Counted from the stretch's first letter, positions 1-6,796 are shown. The stretch is 15,491 bases of DNA from JBBQSN01 sp038213835 (GCA_038213835.1 JBBQSN010000081.1:1-15491); one strand, 5' to 3'. Numbers and translations are program-made. The notes: generated by a model from the sequence alone, not told the origin.

Positions 1-249
1 CGGCGAGAACGCGAACCGGTCGAGGCCCGCGCGCTCGACCTGCGCCCGGCGCCAGTCGGCCGGGATCACCGCCGACACCGCCGAGAGCGCCCGCTGCAGC
101 GCCTCGTGCCGGTCGCGGGCGTCGTCGGGCGTCCGGCCGCGGGTGCGCAGGAAGAACTCGGCCTGCCCGATCGTGCCGTGCCGCGCGACCAGGCCGTCCA
201 GCTCGCTGGTGCGGTGCACGACGACCACGCGCGGCGCGAGGGTGCTCAC
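1..249 (-). CDS. NAD-kinase-like protein, N-terminal part (runs off left edge)
   Basis: GTG start at 249-247, overlapping the stop of the preceding frame by four bases (GTGA). The 83 visible residues begin VSTLAPRVVVVHRTSEL and continue with GTIGQAEFFLRTRGR and PADWRRAQVERAGLDRF. From memory of the family, this pattern (VVVHR...ELxxLxARHGTxGQAxFFLxTRGR) is the N-terminus of an actinobacterial ATP-NAD kinase-like protein that commonly lies directly after an SPFH/band-7 gene. The neighbouring fragment at 246-419 fits that pairing. The nucleotide-binding core (GGDG region) is outside the window, so activity cannot be judged. With the upstream gene broken, its expression probably depends on the operon that now reads into it. 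Confidence 0.6.
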   Translation of the reverse strand, partial: MSTLAPRVVVVHRTSELDGLVARHGTIGQAEFFLRTRGRTPDDARDRHEALQRALSAVSAVIPADWRRAQVERAGLDRFAFSP

Positions 250-419
250 GACGACCTCCCGGCCGCGTCCTCGCCCATCCGAGCGAGCAGCCCGGTGAGC
301 AGGTCGGGCGTGACGGTGAGGCTGTCGATGCCGGCCACGGCCTCGGCGAGGTCGCGCAGGGCGAGCGCGCGCAGCAGGCCCGGCCCGGCGGCGGCGAGGG
401 TGTCGTAGGAAGTAAAAAG
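246..419 (-). pseudogene. C-terminal remnant of an SPFH/band-7-like protein
   Basis: This frame of 57 residues ends in TGA overlapping the GTG of the next gene. It has no plausible start: it is in phase with the acyltransferase upstream and is closed on that side by the acyltransferase's own TGA (420-422). The readable part runs YDTLAAAGPGLLRALALRD, then LAEAVAGIDSLTVTPDLL and TGLLARM. The element LALRDLA...I..LTVTPDLLTxLLARL is what I remember from the C-termini of actinobacterial SPFH-domain proteins encoded just before the NAD-kinase-like gene. The SPFH domain and N-terminal membrane segment are absent from the window. The family call rests on this short tail and on gene context. A normal full-length SPFH protein is several hundred residues long. 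Confidence 0.5.
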
Positions 420-436
420 TCAACTCGACAACTGAC
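409..436. other. A/T-rich junction between acyltransferase and SPFH remnant
   Basis: About 28 bases contain only about 11 G/C, in a window that is otherwise strikingly G+C-rich. The stretch includes AAGTAAAAAGTCAAC and a CAACT-CGA-CAACT direct repeat. It holds the acyltransferase stop codon and sits where SPFH similarity appears to start. I read it as a rearrangement or deletion scar, or possibly an assembly join. No transposon end or recognisable attachment site was seen. Confidence 0.45.
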
Positions 437-1631
437 GACCTGAAGCGGCCCGTGAGGCCTCGCCCGCCATGAGCTCCAGCGGGCCGCGGGGCTGGACGCC
501 TGCCCGCCTGGCCACCAGGTGCCACACGGTGGCCAGGGCCGTTGCCGCCAGGCACTGGGTGACCCAGACGCCGACGGCCCCGGCGTCCGGGGCGGGCGAG
601 ACGGTGTGCCGCACCGACTCGACCACCACGTGCAGCGAGTACAGGGTCAGGGTCATCGAGCCGGCGGCGGCCAGCGGCAGCAGCAGCCGCCGCGCGGCCG
701 CGGTGCGGCAGACGAGAAGGCAGACGCAGACGACAGCGACCGACGACCCAGCGGTGTGCAGCAGGTCCGGTGGCGTGCCCGAGTGCGGGGCGCTCACCGC
801 GAGCCACCACCAGCTGCTGGTCGGCGCGGCGCCGTACATCGAGCTCTGCAGCGCGACGTCGAGGGAGGGGTTCAGGGGCGAGCCGGCCGGCACCACCAGC
901 CGGTCCAGCACACCGGGCAGCGAGAGCAGCGCCGCGGACACCGCCTTCGCCGCCACCGCGACGAGCACCCCCGAGACGCCGACCAGGGCGACGGGGCGGA
1001 CGGCGTCGCGGTAGAACCACCGGCTGCGTCCCAGGGCCAGCCCGAGCAGCAGGTACCCCGTCCAGGTGAGCACGGGGTAGTAGCCGGTGACACCGAGCTC
1101 GGTGCCGAAGGCGACCGGGTCGGCCAGGCCGAACCACGACGGGACCGCGCCCGGGCCGGGCGGCAGGTGCGGGCGCCAGAGCTGGCTGACGACCGGCGAC
1201 AGCACCATCCAGGCGCCCGCCAGGGGCCAGAGCACCCGGGCGCGCAGGCCGAGGAACGCGGTGGCCACCACGAAGAGCGCGGCGTAGTTGACCAGGATCA
1301 CCGCGATGGTGGTGGAGACGGCGCCGAGGGTCAGGCCGACCGCCGCCACGACGGCGGCCCGGGCGAGCAGGCCCCGGACCGAGACGCGCAGGCCGGGCCC
1401 GCGAGGCGGGCGGTCGCGCCCGGCGACCAGGGCCAGCGACACGCCGGCGAGGACGGCGAAGAGCGCGGACGCCCGGCCGCCGAAGGCGACGTGCAGCGGA
1501 TCGAGCCGTCCGCCGGTCGTGGCGGGCACCACGTGCACGGCCATCATCGCCAGCAGCGCCAGGCCCCGGGCGACGTCGACGCCGACCAGTCGACGCGCGG
1601 AGACCCCGGTCCCGGTCTGCGTGGTCGTCAT
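420..1631 (-). CDS. Multi-pass membrane acyltransferase-like protein (DUF1624/DUF418 type)
   Basis: This is a 403-residue integral membrane protein. It opens, after a short tail, with RRLVGVDVARGLALLAMMAVH (about residues 13-33), the signature first segment of the heparan-alpha-glucosaminide N-acetyltransferase-like/DUF1624 and DUF418 families. GGRASALFAVLAGVSLAL follows (51-68). About ten hydrophobic segments come next, with a GPLE motif near residue 383 that is typical of the C-terminal end of DUF418-type proteins. The family moves acyl groups across or at the membrane in some members, but the substrate here is unknown. The ATG at 1631-1629 overlaps the azlD TGA by four bases, so translation is probably coupled. 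Another ATG lies six bases upstream. The last 15 or so residues (ASRAASGRQLSS) are non-conserved and abut the A/T-rich junction, so the tail may be altered. Confidence 0.75.
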   Translation of the reverse strand: MTTTQTGTGVSARRLVGVDVARGLALLAMMAVHVVPATTGGRLDPLHVAFGGRASALFAVLAGVSLALVAGRDRPPRGPGLRVSVRGLLARAAVVAAVGLTLGAVSTTIAVILVNYAALFVVATAFLGLRARVLWPLAGAWMVLSPVVSQLWRPHLPPGPGAVPSWFGLADPVAFGTELGVTGYYPVLTWTGYLLLGLALGRSRWFYRDAVRPVALVGVSGVLVAVAAKAVSAALLSLPGVLDRLVVPAGSPLNPSLDVALQSSMYGAAPTSSWWWLAVSAPHSGTPPDLLHTAGSSVAVVCVCLLVCRTAAARRLLLPLAAAGSMTLTLYSLHVVVESVRHTVSPAPDAGAVGVWVTQCLAATALATVWHLVARRAGVQPRGPLELMAGEASRAASGRQLSS

Positions 1632-1939
1632 CCCCATCCCAGCGCGCGCAGCCCGGCCGCGACCAGCGCGCCCACGAGGACGACGACCACGAAGGGGGCC
1701 CGCAGCAGCAGGGCGATGGCCGCGGCACCGAGGGCGGCCAGCCGGGCGTCGACGACGAGCGAGGAGCCGTCGGAGACGGTCTGGACCACCACGAGCGCGG
1801 CGAGCAGACCGACCGTGATGGCGCCGGCGACACCGGCGACGCGGCGGTCGTGCAGCAGCTCGGGGGGCAGCAGGTGGCCGGCGAGCTTGAGCGCGAAGCA
1901 GACGGCGCACGCGACCAGGACCCACGTCCACAGCGTCAC
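1628..1939 (-). CDS. azlD: AzlD-family branched-chain amino acid transport protein
   Basis: This 103-residue protein is mostly four hydrophobic segments: TLWTWVLVACAVCFALKLAG, then about residues 35-53, 64-79 and 83-98. Size and position directly after azlC identify it as the small subunit of the AzlCD (BrnFE) exporter, which moves leucine, isoleucine, valine and, in corynebacteria, methionine out of the cell. The GTG start at 1939-1937 overlaps the azlC TGA by four bases. The KLAG and VAGVAGAITVGLLAALVVVQ segments resemble the P-rich, A/V-rich AzlD pattern. The substrate is inferred from family only. Confidence 0.88.
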   Translation of the reverse strand: MTLWTWVLVACAVCFALKLAGHLLPPELLHDRRVAGVAGAITVGLLAALVVVQTVSDGSSLVVDARLAALGAAAIALLLRAPFVVVVLVGALVAAGLRALGWG

Positions 1940-2682
1940 GGGGTCGCCTCCCCCGGATCTCGTCGGCCTCGGCGCACCTGGAACCAGCCGACCAGGGCCG
2001 CGCCGGCACCGGCCGCAAGGACGGGCACCCCGGCGGGCGCCTGCGGCACGGCGAGGACGGCGAGCAGCGCCCCGACCACTGCGATCGAGCGGGCGTCGCC
2101 GGTGCGCAGCCGCGGCCAGAGCAGGGCCAGGAACGCGGCGGAGGCGGCTCCGTCCAGGCCCCACCGGCGCGGGTCGCCCAGCACGTCGCCGAGCAGCGCC
2201 CCGGCCAGCGTGCTGGCGTTCCAGAGCACGAACACGGCGCCGCCGGTGACCCAGAACCCCCGGCGCTGCGCTGCCCGGTCGGGTTGGGTGATCCCGACGG
2301 CCGTCGACTCGTCGATGGTCAGGTGCGCGGCGAGCAGCCGTCGACCCCGGTCGCGCCAGGTCGGACCGTCCACGCCGAGCATCGGCGCGACCTGCAGGCT
2401 GTAGAGGGCGTTCCGGACGCCGAGCAGGGCGGCCGCCGCGGTACCGGCCGCCCCGGCGCCACCGGAGGCGACGACGCCGACGAAGGCGAACTGGCTGCCG
2501 CCGGTGAACATCAGCAGGCTGAGGGCGCAGGTCTGCCAGAGGTCGAGCCCGCCGGCCACCGCGAGCGCGCCGAACGAGACCCCGTAGGTGCCGGTGGCGA
2601 GGCCGACGGACAGGCCCTGGCGCGTGGCCGTGCGCAGCCGCTCGGTCTCGGGAGGCCGGGCGTCCGGGTCCGCCCGCGTCAT
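1936..2682 (-). CDS. azlC: AzlC-family branched-chain amino acid permease
   Basis: This 248-residue membrane protein carries family hallmarks: GLSVGLATGTYGVSFGALAV (about 24-43), MFTGGSQFAFVGV (58-70), LGVRNALYSLQVAPML (86-101) and HLTIDESTAVG (119-129). It is the large subunit of AzlCD/BrnFE, which exports branched-chain amino acids through the cytoplasmic membrane. The ATG (2682-2680) overlaps the stop of the GNAT gene by four bases, and its own stop overlaps azlD. The four-gene block is therefore one operon with coupled translation. No Lrp/AzlB-type regulator lies next to it in the window. Length is normal for the family. Confidence 0.9.
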   Translation of the reverse strand: MTRADPDARPPETERLRTATRQGLSVGLATGTYGVSFGALAVAGGLDLWQTCALSLLMFTGGSQFAFVGVVASGGAGAAGTAAAALLGVRNALYSLQVAPMLGVDGPTWRDRGRRLLAAHLTIDESTAVGITQPDRAAQRRGFWVTGGAVFVLWNASTLAGALLGDVLGDPRRWGLDGAASAAFLALLWPRLRTGDARSIAVVGALLAVLAVPQAPAGVPVLAAGAGAALVGWFQVRRGRRDPGEATP

Positions 2683-3221
2683 CCCCCGGCGTCCAGGGCC
2701 GCGACGAGGCGCGCCTCACGCAGCCCGATGGCGGCACCGGGGACCTCGAGGTCGCGCCAGGCGCCGTCGGTGCCGAACCCGGCGGACACCAGGAACTCGC
2801 GTCGCGCGGTGTCGAGCATGGGGCACCAGGCGCTGAGCGAGGCGATGCCGTCGGTGCGTGCCAGGTCGGCGGCGGCGCTGAGCAGGCGGGACCCGTGGCC
2901 GCGGCGCTGGTGGGCCGGGTCGACGTGCAGACCGACGAGCTCGCCGGCGTCGTCGCAGGCCAGGAAGCCCACCACGGTGCTGCCGGCGCAGGCGACCAGC
3001 ACGTGGTGCCGAGGGGAGGGCGGGGCCGTGACGGCGCCGGCCCAGGCGCCCGCGAGGGCCTCCGGGTCGAGGGCGGCCAGCACGTCGTCCGGCAGGTGGT
3101 CGGCGTAGCCGCTGCGCCACGACCGGGAGTGGACGGCACCGACGGCGGCGACGTCGCCGGCCGTCGCGGGCCGCACCGAGGCGTCCGCTCCCGCGGGTCC
3201 GAGCAGGTCTGGGGTCTCCAC
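2679..3221 (-). CDS. GNAT-family N-acetyltransferase
   Basis: This 180-residue protein has an acetyl-CoA-binding motif A, VDPAHQRRGHGSRLL (about 100-114), which matches the Q/RxxGxG/A pyrophosphate-binding loop. Before it are strands HHVLVACAGSTVVGFLAC and ELVGLHV. The C-terminal RREFLVSAGFGTDGAWRDL resembles the usual motif B region. The acceptor (amine of a small molecule or protein) cannot be deduced. The start is GTG at 3221, preceded by GAGAGG with an 8-base spacer. It is the first gene of the azlCD operon. It runs divergently from the zinc-ribbon gene across a 77-base gap. Confidence 0.85.
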   Translation of the reverse strand: METPDLLGPAGADASVRPATAGDVAAVGAVHSRSWRSGYADHLPDDVLAALDPEALAGAWAGAVTAPPSPRHHVLVACAGSTVVGFLACDDAGELVGLHVDPAHQRRGHGSRLLSAAADLARTDGIASLSAWCPMLDTARREFLVSAGFGTDGAWRDLEVPGAAIGLREARLVAALDAGG

Positions 3222-3286
3222 CCCGTCATCCTCTCAGCGGTACGGGCCGAGGGCGCGGACGGGCGGCACGGACAGGTGGCACGGGC

Positions 3287-3292
3287 TACCGT
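3287..3292 (+). promoter_or_regulatory. Leaderless-type -10 box of the zinc-ribbon gene (TACCGT)
   Basis: TACCGT is followed by exactly six bases and then the GTG start at 3299. That puts the expected transcription start on the G of the start codon, the arrangement known for leaderless actinobacterial mRNAs. No Shine-Dalgarno sequence and no convincing -35 box are present. Confidence 0.6.
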
Positions 3293-3298
3293 GGGCGG

Positions 3299-3583
3299 GT
3301 GCTCTTCATCTTCGGGACCAAGGCCTACGTCACCGTCCTGGCCGTCCTCACCCTGGTCTGCCGGGTGTGCGGGAACCCGGCGGCGCAGCGGATCGAGGAG
3401 CGGGTCACGAAGTTCACGCTGTTCTTCGTCCCGACCTTCGCGATCAGCACGAGCTACGCGGTGCAGTGCGCGATGTGCGCGGCCACCAGCCGGATCGAGC
3501 GCGACGAGGCGGAGCGGCTCGCGGCCGGCCCGCCCTCGGACCTCAAGCGGGGTCTCGGCCAGGGCCAGCAGCGCCCCTCGTAG
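3299..3583 (+). CDS. Zinc-ribbon domain protein
   Basis: This 94-residue protein has two Cys pairs, CRVC (21-24) and CAMC (57-60), consistent with a single zinc ribbon whose halves are split by a hydrophobic stretch (FTLFFVPTFAIST). The start MLFIFGTKAYVTVLAVLTLVC and the phrase RVTKFTLFFVP...S..Y.VQC match a small actinobacterial zinc-ribbon family of unknown function. The C-terminal tail is polar (RDEAERLAAGPPSDLKRGL). Its TAG stop (3581-3583) forms the first half of the next gene's -10 box, so the two genes are packed but may be transcribed separately. No enzymatic role can be assigned. Confidence 0.8.
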   Translation: MLFIFGTKAYVTVLAVLTLVCRVCGNPAAQRIEERVTKFTLFFVPTFAISTSYAVQCAMCAATSRIERDEAERLAAGPPSDLKRGLGQGQQRPS

Positions 3584-3586
3584 GCT
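3581..3586 (+). promoter_or_regulatory. Leaderless-type -10 box of the HAD gene (TAGGCT)
   Basis: TAGGCT, then CGTCGG, then GTG (3593): a six-base gap, as at the zinc-ribbon, glpK and aroG starts. The TAG is also the zinc-ribbon stop codon. There is no Shine-Dalgarno sequence in front of the GTG, which supports leaderless initiation. Confidence 0.6.
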
Positions 3587-3592
3587 CGTCGG

Positions 3593-5092
3593 GTGACCTC
3601 CTCGTCTCCCGCCGCGACACCCGGCGCGACCGCCCGCGCGGACCTCGGCGACCCGTTCGACACCCCGTTCGACGCCGTCCTGTTCGACCTGGACGGCACC
3701 CTGGTCGACTCGACCGCGGTCGTGAGCCGGTCCTGGCTGCGCTGGGCCGAGGCGGAGCAGGTCGACCCGCAGCGGTTGCTGGGCTTCCACGGAGTGCCGG
3801 CGGCGGCGATCGTCGCCGCGCTGGTCGAGCCGTCCAGGGTGACCGCGGCCGTGGCCCGGATCGACCAGATCGAGCTGGCCGACACCGAGGGCGTGGTGCC
3901 GCTGCCGGGTGCGGTCGAGGCGCTCGCGGCGCTGCCGGCCGGACGGGCCGCGATCGCGACCTCCTGCGGGCTGGACCTGGCCCGGGTGCGGATCGGCGCC
4001 GCCGGCCTGGACGTTCCCGACGTGCTCGTGACCGCCGACCAGGTCGAGCGCGGCAAGCCGGCGCCGGAGCCGTACCTGCTCGCGGCCGAGCGGCTCGGGG
4101 TCGACCCGACCCGGTGCCTCGTGGTCGAGGACGCGCCCAGCGGGCTGGCCTCCGCGCGTGCCGCCGGCTGCACCACGCTCGCGGTCGCGACGACCACGGC
4201 GCGGGACGAGCTCGAGGCCGACCTCGTCGTGACCGACCTGTCCGAGGTGCGGCTGGAGGCCGGACCCGACGGTGTCCACGTGCGCCTGGCTAGGCTCGCG
4301 CAGATGAGCGAGCGAACCACCGGGCACAGCGCGGACGCCGCGGAGGCACGAGCCGTGAGCGAGGCACCCACCGCGGGCCACGAGATCGTCGTCCGGCACG
4401 ACGTCACCGTCGAGCTGGTCCGGGCCGCCGCGCAGGACGCCGACGTGCTGTTCGCCGCCCGTGTCTCGACCAAGGGCGAGTCGAGCCTGGAGGACGTCGA
4501 CGGCGACGCGAGCAGGTCGACGGGGCTGATCAACTACCTGATGCGCGACCGGCACGGCAGCCCGTTCGAGCACAATTCGATGACGTTCTACGTCCAGGCG
4601 CCGATCTTCGTCTTCCGCGAGTTCATGCGGCACCGGATGGCCTCGTACAACGAGGAGTCGGGTCGCTACCGTGAGCTGCGCCCGGTGTTCTACGTCCCCG
4701 GTCCGCAACGACGGCTGGTGCAGCAGGGCAAGCCCGGTGCCTACGAGTTCGTGGAGGGGACGTCCGAGCAGCACACCCTGGTCGACACCGAGACCCGTGC
4801 CGTGTGCGAGGCGGCGTACGCGTCGTACCAGCGGATGCTCGAGGCGGGCGTGGCGCGCGAGGTCGCCCGGATCGTGCTGCCGCTGACCATCTACTCGTCC
4901 ATGTACGTGACGGTGAACGCGCGCTCGCTGATGAACTTCCTGTCGCTGCGCACCAAGCGCGATGACGCCCACTTCCCGTCCTACCCGCAGCGCGAGATCG
5001 AGATGTGCGCCGAGCAGATGGAGACGGCCTGGCAGCGGCTGATGCCCCTGACGCACGCCGCGTTCGAGAAGAACGGCCGCGTCGCTCCCTGA
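3593..5092 (+). CDS. HAD-family sugar-phosphatase domain continuous with ThyX (499-residue frame)
   Basis: Residues 1-235 are a subfamily-IA HAD hydrolase of the GPP/beta-phosphoglucomutase type. Motif I is FDLDGTLVD (nucleophile D32, D34), motif II is ATSC (T123/S124), motif III lysine K155 is in GKPAPEPYL, and motif IV is VVEDAPSG (E179, D180). A helical cap of the C1 type lies at about 55-105. All catalytic residues are present, so it is probably an active small-phosphosugar phosphatase. The frame has no stop codon after the HAD core (DGVHVRLARLAQ) and continues in phase into a complete ThyX (from about residue 255). A TAG at 4291-4293, exactly where a HAD stop would be expected, is out of phase. 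The frame may be a true fusion, or an indel (natural or sequencing) may have removed the HAD stop. Confidence 0.7.
   Translation: MTSSSPAATPGATARADLGDPFDTPFDAVLFDLDGTLVDSTAVVSRSWLRWAEAEQVDPQRLLGFHGVPAAAIVAALVEPSRVTAAVARIDQIELADTEGVVPLPGAVEALAALPAGRAAIATSCGLDLARVRIGAAGLDVPDVLVTADQVERGKPAPEPYLLAAERLGVDPTRCLVVEDAPSGLASARAAGCTTLAVATTTARDELEADLVVTDLSEVRLEAGPDGVHVRLARLAQMSERTTGHSADAAEARAVSEAPTAGHEIVVRHDVTVELVRAAAQDADVLFAARVSTKGESSLEDVDGDASRSTGLINYLMRDRHGSPFEHNSMTFYVQAPIFVFREFMRHRMASYNEESGRYRELRPVFYVPGPQRRLVQQGKPGAYEFVEGTSEQHTLVDTETRAVCEAAYASYQRMLEAGVAREVARIVLPLTIYSSMYVTVNARSLMNFLSLRTKRDDAHFPSYPQREIEMCAEQMETAWQRLMPLTHAAFEKNGRVAP
4291..4296 (+). promoter_or_regulatory. Internal -10 box ahead of thyX (TAGGCT)
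   Basis: TAGGCT, then CGCGCAG, then ATG (4304). It is nearly the same element as at the HAD start, with a seven-base gap. Transcription starting near 4303-4304 would give either a leaderless ThyX from ATG 4304 or a message with a 51-base leader for GTG 4355. It lies inside the HAD-ThyX frame. Confidence 0.45.
4342..4346 (+). promoter_or_regulatory. Shine-Dalgarno GGAGG of thyX
   Basis: GGAGG with an 8-base spacer to GTG at 4355. It decides between the two internal ThyX starts and gives a protein of 245 residues, the usual family length. Confidence 0.6.
4355..5092 (+). CDS. thyX: Flavin-dependent thymidylate synthase ThyX
   Basis: ThyX makes dTMP from dUMP using methylene-tetrahydrofolate, FAD and NADPH, as a cytoplasmic homotetramer. 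From GTG 4355 the product is 245 residues. It carries the ThyX motif RHRX7S as RHRMASYNEES (R92, R94, S102) with SGRYREL after it. Also present are INYLMRDRHGSPFEHNSMTF (59-78), LPLTIYSSMYVTVNARSLMNF (175-195) and the C-terminal LMPLTHAAFEKNGRVAP. The start was chosen for the GGAGG at 4342 and normal length. ATG 4304, seven bases after a TAGGCT box, would add 17 residues. The same frame is open back through the HAD domain to 3593. It converges on glpK across a 41-base gap with no convincing terminator. Confidence 0.93.
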   Translation: MSEAPTAGHEIVVRHDVTVELVRAAAQDADVLFAARVSTKGESSLEDVDGDASRSTGLINYLMRDRHGSPFEHNSMTFYVQAPIFVFREFMRHRMASYNEESGRYRELRPVFYVPGPQRRLVQQGKPGAYEFVEGTSEQHTLVDTETRAVCEAAYASYQRMLEAGVAREVARIVLPLTIYSSMYVTVNARSLMNFLSLRTKRDDAHFPSYPQREIEMCAEQMETAWQRLMPLTHAAFEKNGRVAP

Positions 5093-5133
5093 CCGACGCT
5101 CTGAGCAGGGGCGGCCGCGCGCACACCGACCGG

Positions 5134-6657
5134 TCAGTCGACCAGCTCGGCCCAGCCCTTGCTGCGGGCGACGGCCGAGCGCCACCGCCGGTAGCCGTGC
5201 TCGTCGCGGTCGCCCGGCTCGAACCGCCGGTCCAGCTGCCAGGTCCGCGCCACCTCGTCCTCGGAGGACCACAGGCCGGTGCCGAGCCCGGCCAGGAACG
5301 CAGCGCCCATGCCGGTCGTCTCCAGCACCGTCGGTCGCTCCACCGGCACGGCGAGCTGGTCGGCCTGCCACTGCATCAGCCAGTCGTTGCCGCTCGCGCC
5401 GCCGTCGACCCGCAGCGCAGGCACCTTCTTCTCGATCGACCCGAGCACGTCGCGCACCTCGTAGGCGATCGCCTCTAGGGTCGCGCGCACGATGTGCGCG
5501 CGCGTGGTGCCCCGGGTGATGCCGACGATGGTGCCCCGGGCGTGCGGGTCCCACTCCGGTGCGCCCAGACCGGTGAGGGCGGGCACGAAGACCACGCCCC
5601 CGGTGTCGGGGACGGTGCGGGCGACCGCCTCGGTCTCGGCCGCGGAACCGACGATCTGCAGGCCGTCGCGCAGCCACTGCACGGCGGCGCCGGTGACGAA
5701 GATCGACCCCTCCTGCGCGTAGGTGATGACCCCGTCCGGCGACATCCAGGCGATGGTGGACAGCAGGCCGGTGCCGTCCTGCCCGAGGGGCGCGGGGACC
5801 GGCTCGGCCCCAGTGTTGACCAGGACGAAGGACCCCGTCCCGTAGGTGCACTTGGTGTCGCCGACCTCGAAGCAGGCCTGGCCGAACAGGGCGGCCTGCT
5901 GGTCGCCGGCGATCCCCGCGATCGGGGCGTCCAGACCGAGGAACGCGGACGGGTCGGTGCGAGCGACCTCGCCCCAGCTGGGCACGACCTCCGGCAGGGC
6001 CTCGCGGGGGACGCCGAACAGCTCGCAGAGCTCGTCCGACCACTGCCCGGTGCGCAGGTCGAGCAGCAGCGTGCGGGAGGCGTTCGAGGCGTCGGTGACG
6101 TGACGGCGCCCGTCCGAGAGCCGGGCGACCAGGTAGGAGTCGACGGTGCCGACCGCCAGCGAGCCGTCCTGGACCCCGGACCAGGTCCGGGTGTCGTGCT
6201 CGGCCAGCCAGGCCAGCTTGGTCGCCGTGAAGTAGGGGTCCAGCCGCAGCCCGGTCAGCTCGGCGACGCGGTCCTCGTGACCGGCCTCGCGCAACCTGGT
6301 GCAGACCTCGGTGCTGCGCCGGTCCTGCCAGACGATCGCGCGGCGGGGCGAGGCGAGCGTCTCGCGGTCCCACACGACCGCCGTCTCGCGCTGGTCGGTG
6401 ATGCCGACCGCGACCACCTCGACCTCCCCGCCGCCGCGCGGGTCCGCCCCGGCCTCGTCCAGGGCGTCGCGCGACGCGGCGAGCGTGGCCTGCCAGATCT
6501 CCTCCGGCTGGTGCTCCACCCAGCCGGGACGCGGGAAGTGCTGCGGGAACTCCTCGTACCCCTTGGCGAGGACGGCACCGGAGTCGTCGACGACCAGCGC
6601 CGTGACCCCGGTGGTGCCCTCGTCGATGGCCAGGACCGCGCGACGCTGAGCAGACAT
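5134..6657 (-). CDS. glpK: Glycerol kinase
   Basis: This 507-residue FGGY-family kinase phosphorylates glycerol to sn-glycerol-3-phosphate with ATP in the cytoplasm. It has the N-terminal phosphate-binding DEGTTG (12-17). The glycerol-site residues of the E. coli enzyme are recognisable: R90-E91 in DQRETAVVWD, W110 in VWQDRR, Y142 in LDPYFTATK and D252 in GDQQAALFGQ. CTYGTGSF (270-277), PALTGLGAPEWDP and the ATP-site VDGGASGNDWLMQWQAD follow. The usual N of NQRET is D88 here, a small departure. There are no glpF, glpD or glpR genes nearby. The ATG at 6657 is six bases from a TAGGGT box and has no well-placed Shine-Dalgarno sequence, so a leaderless message is likely. Confidence 0.96.
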   Translation of the reverse strand: MSAQRRAVLAIDEGTTGVTALVVDDSGAVLAKGYEEFPQHFPRPGWVEHQPEEIWQATLAASRDALDEAGADPRGGGEVEVVAVGITDQRETAVVWDRETLASPRRAIVWQDRRSTEVCTRLREAGHEDRVAELTGLRLDPYFTATKLAWLAEHDTRTWSGVQDGSLAVGTVDSYLVARLSDGRRHVTDASNASRTLLLDLRTGQWSDELCELFGVPREALPEVVPSWGEVARTDPSAFLGLDAPIAGIAGDQQAALFGQACFEVGDTKCTYGTGSFVLVNTGAEPVPAPLGQDGTGLLSTIAWMSPDGVITYAQEGSIFVTGAAVQWLRDGLQIVGSAAETEAVARTVPDTGGVVFVPALTGLGAPEWDPHARGTIVGITRGTTRAHIVRATLEAIAYEVRDVLGSIEKKVPALRVDGGASGNDWLMQWQADQLAVPVERPTVLETTGMGAAFLAGLGTGLWSSEDEVARTWQLDRRFEPGDRDEHGYRRWRSAVARSKGWAELVD

Positions 6658-6663
6658 GGCGGC

Positions 6664-6692
6664 ACCCTAGTGTTCTCCTCGGGCGATATCAC
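6664..6692 (-). promoter_or_regulatory. glpK promoter (GTGATA - 17 - TAGGGT)
   Basis: On the minus strand GTGATA (6692-6687) lies 17 bases before TAGGGT (6669-6664), which is six bases before the ATG. GTGATA matches four of six bases of TTGACA. This is the only start in the window where both a -35-like and a -10 box are readable. Confidence 0.5.
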
Positions 6693-6738
6693 GGGGAGAG
6701 ATGTCGGGGTGTTCTGACGCCCCGAGGTATCCACCTGC

Positions 6739-6749
6739 GTGATAACGCT
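6739..6749 (+). promoter_or_regulatory. GTGATAACGCT motif facing the XRE-SDR gene
   Basis: It matches the element in the glpK promoter (GTGATATCGCC, 6692-6682, minus strand) at 9 of 11 positions, in the opposite orientation 46 bases away. It also contains GCGT-GATA-ACGC arms (6737-6748). No -10 box stands 17 bases after it. It could be an operator for the XRE protein or a chance match. The rest of the 149-base gap (6658-6806) shows nothing else clear. Confidence 0.25.
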
Positions 6750-6796
6750 TGGAACGCACCCGAGCTCGCCCGGCGCCCGCCGGGCCGGCGACCGGC

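Noticed and set aside
106..408. 100-codon plus-strand frame at the left end
   Set aside because: It is antisense to the NAD-kinase-like start and the SPFH tail, both of which read as family sequence with a proper GTGA overlap.
519..2249. Long plus-strand open frame opposite the acyltransferase and azlCD
   Set aside because: Composition is G/R/A/P/Q/H-rich without any domain, and it is antisense to three recognisable genes.
5093..5133. GCGGCCGC and GACCGGTC palindromes between thyX and glpK
   Set aside because: Eight-base G/C palindromes are common by chance here, there is no T tract, and the stem cannot be extended to a credible terminator.
1628..6373. A very long minus-strand open frame (1581 codons) covering many genes
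   Set aside because: Outside azlD it reads arginine/proline/glycine-rich nonsense antisense to, or out of phase with, GNAT, HAD, ThyX and GlpK, all of which have clear family motifs. Long empty frames are expected at this G+C content.
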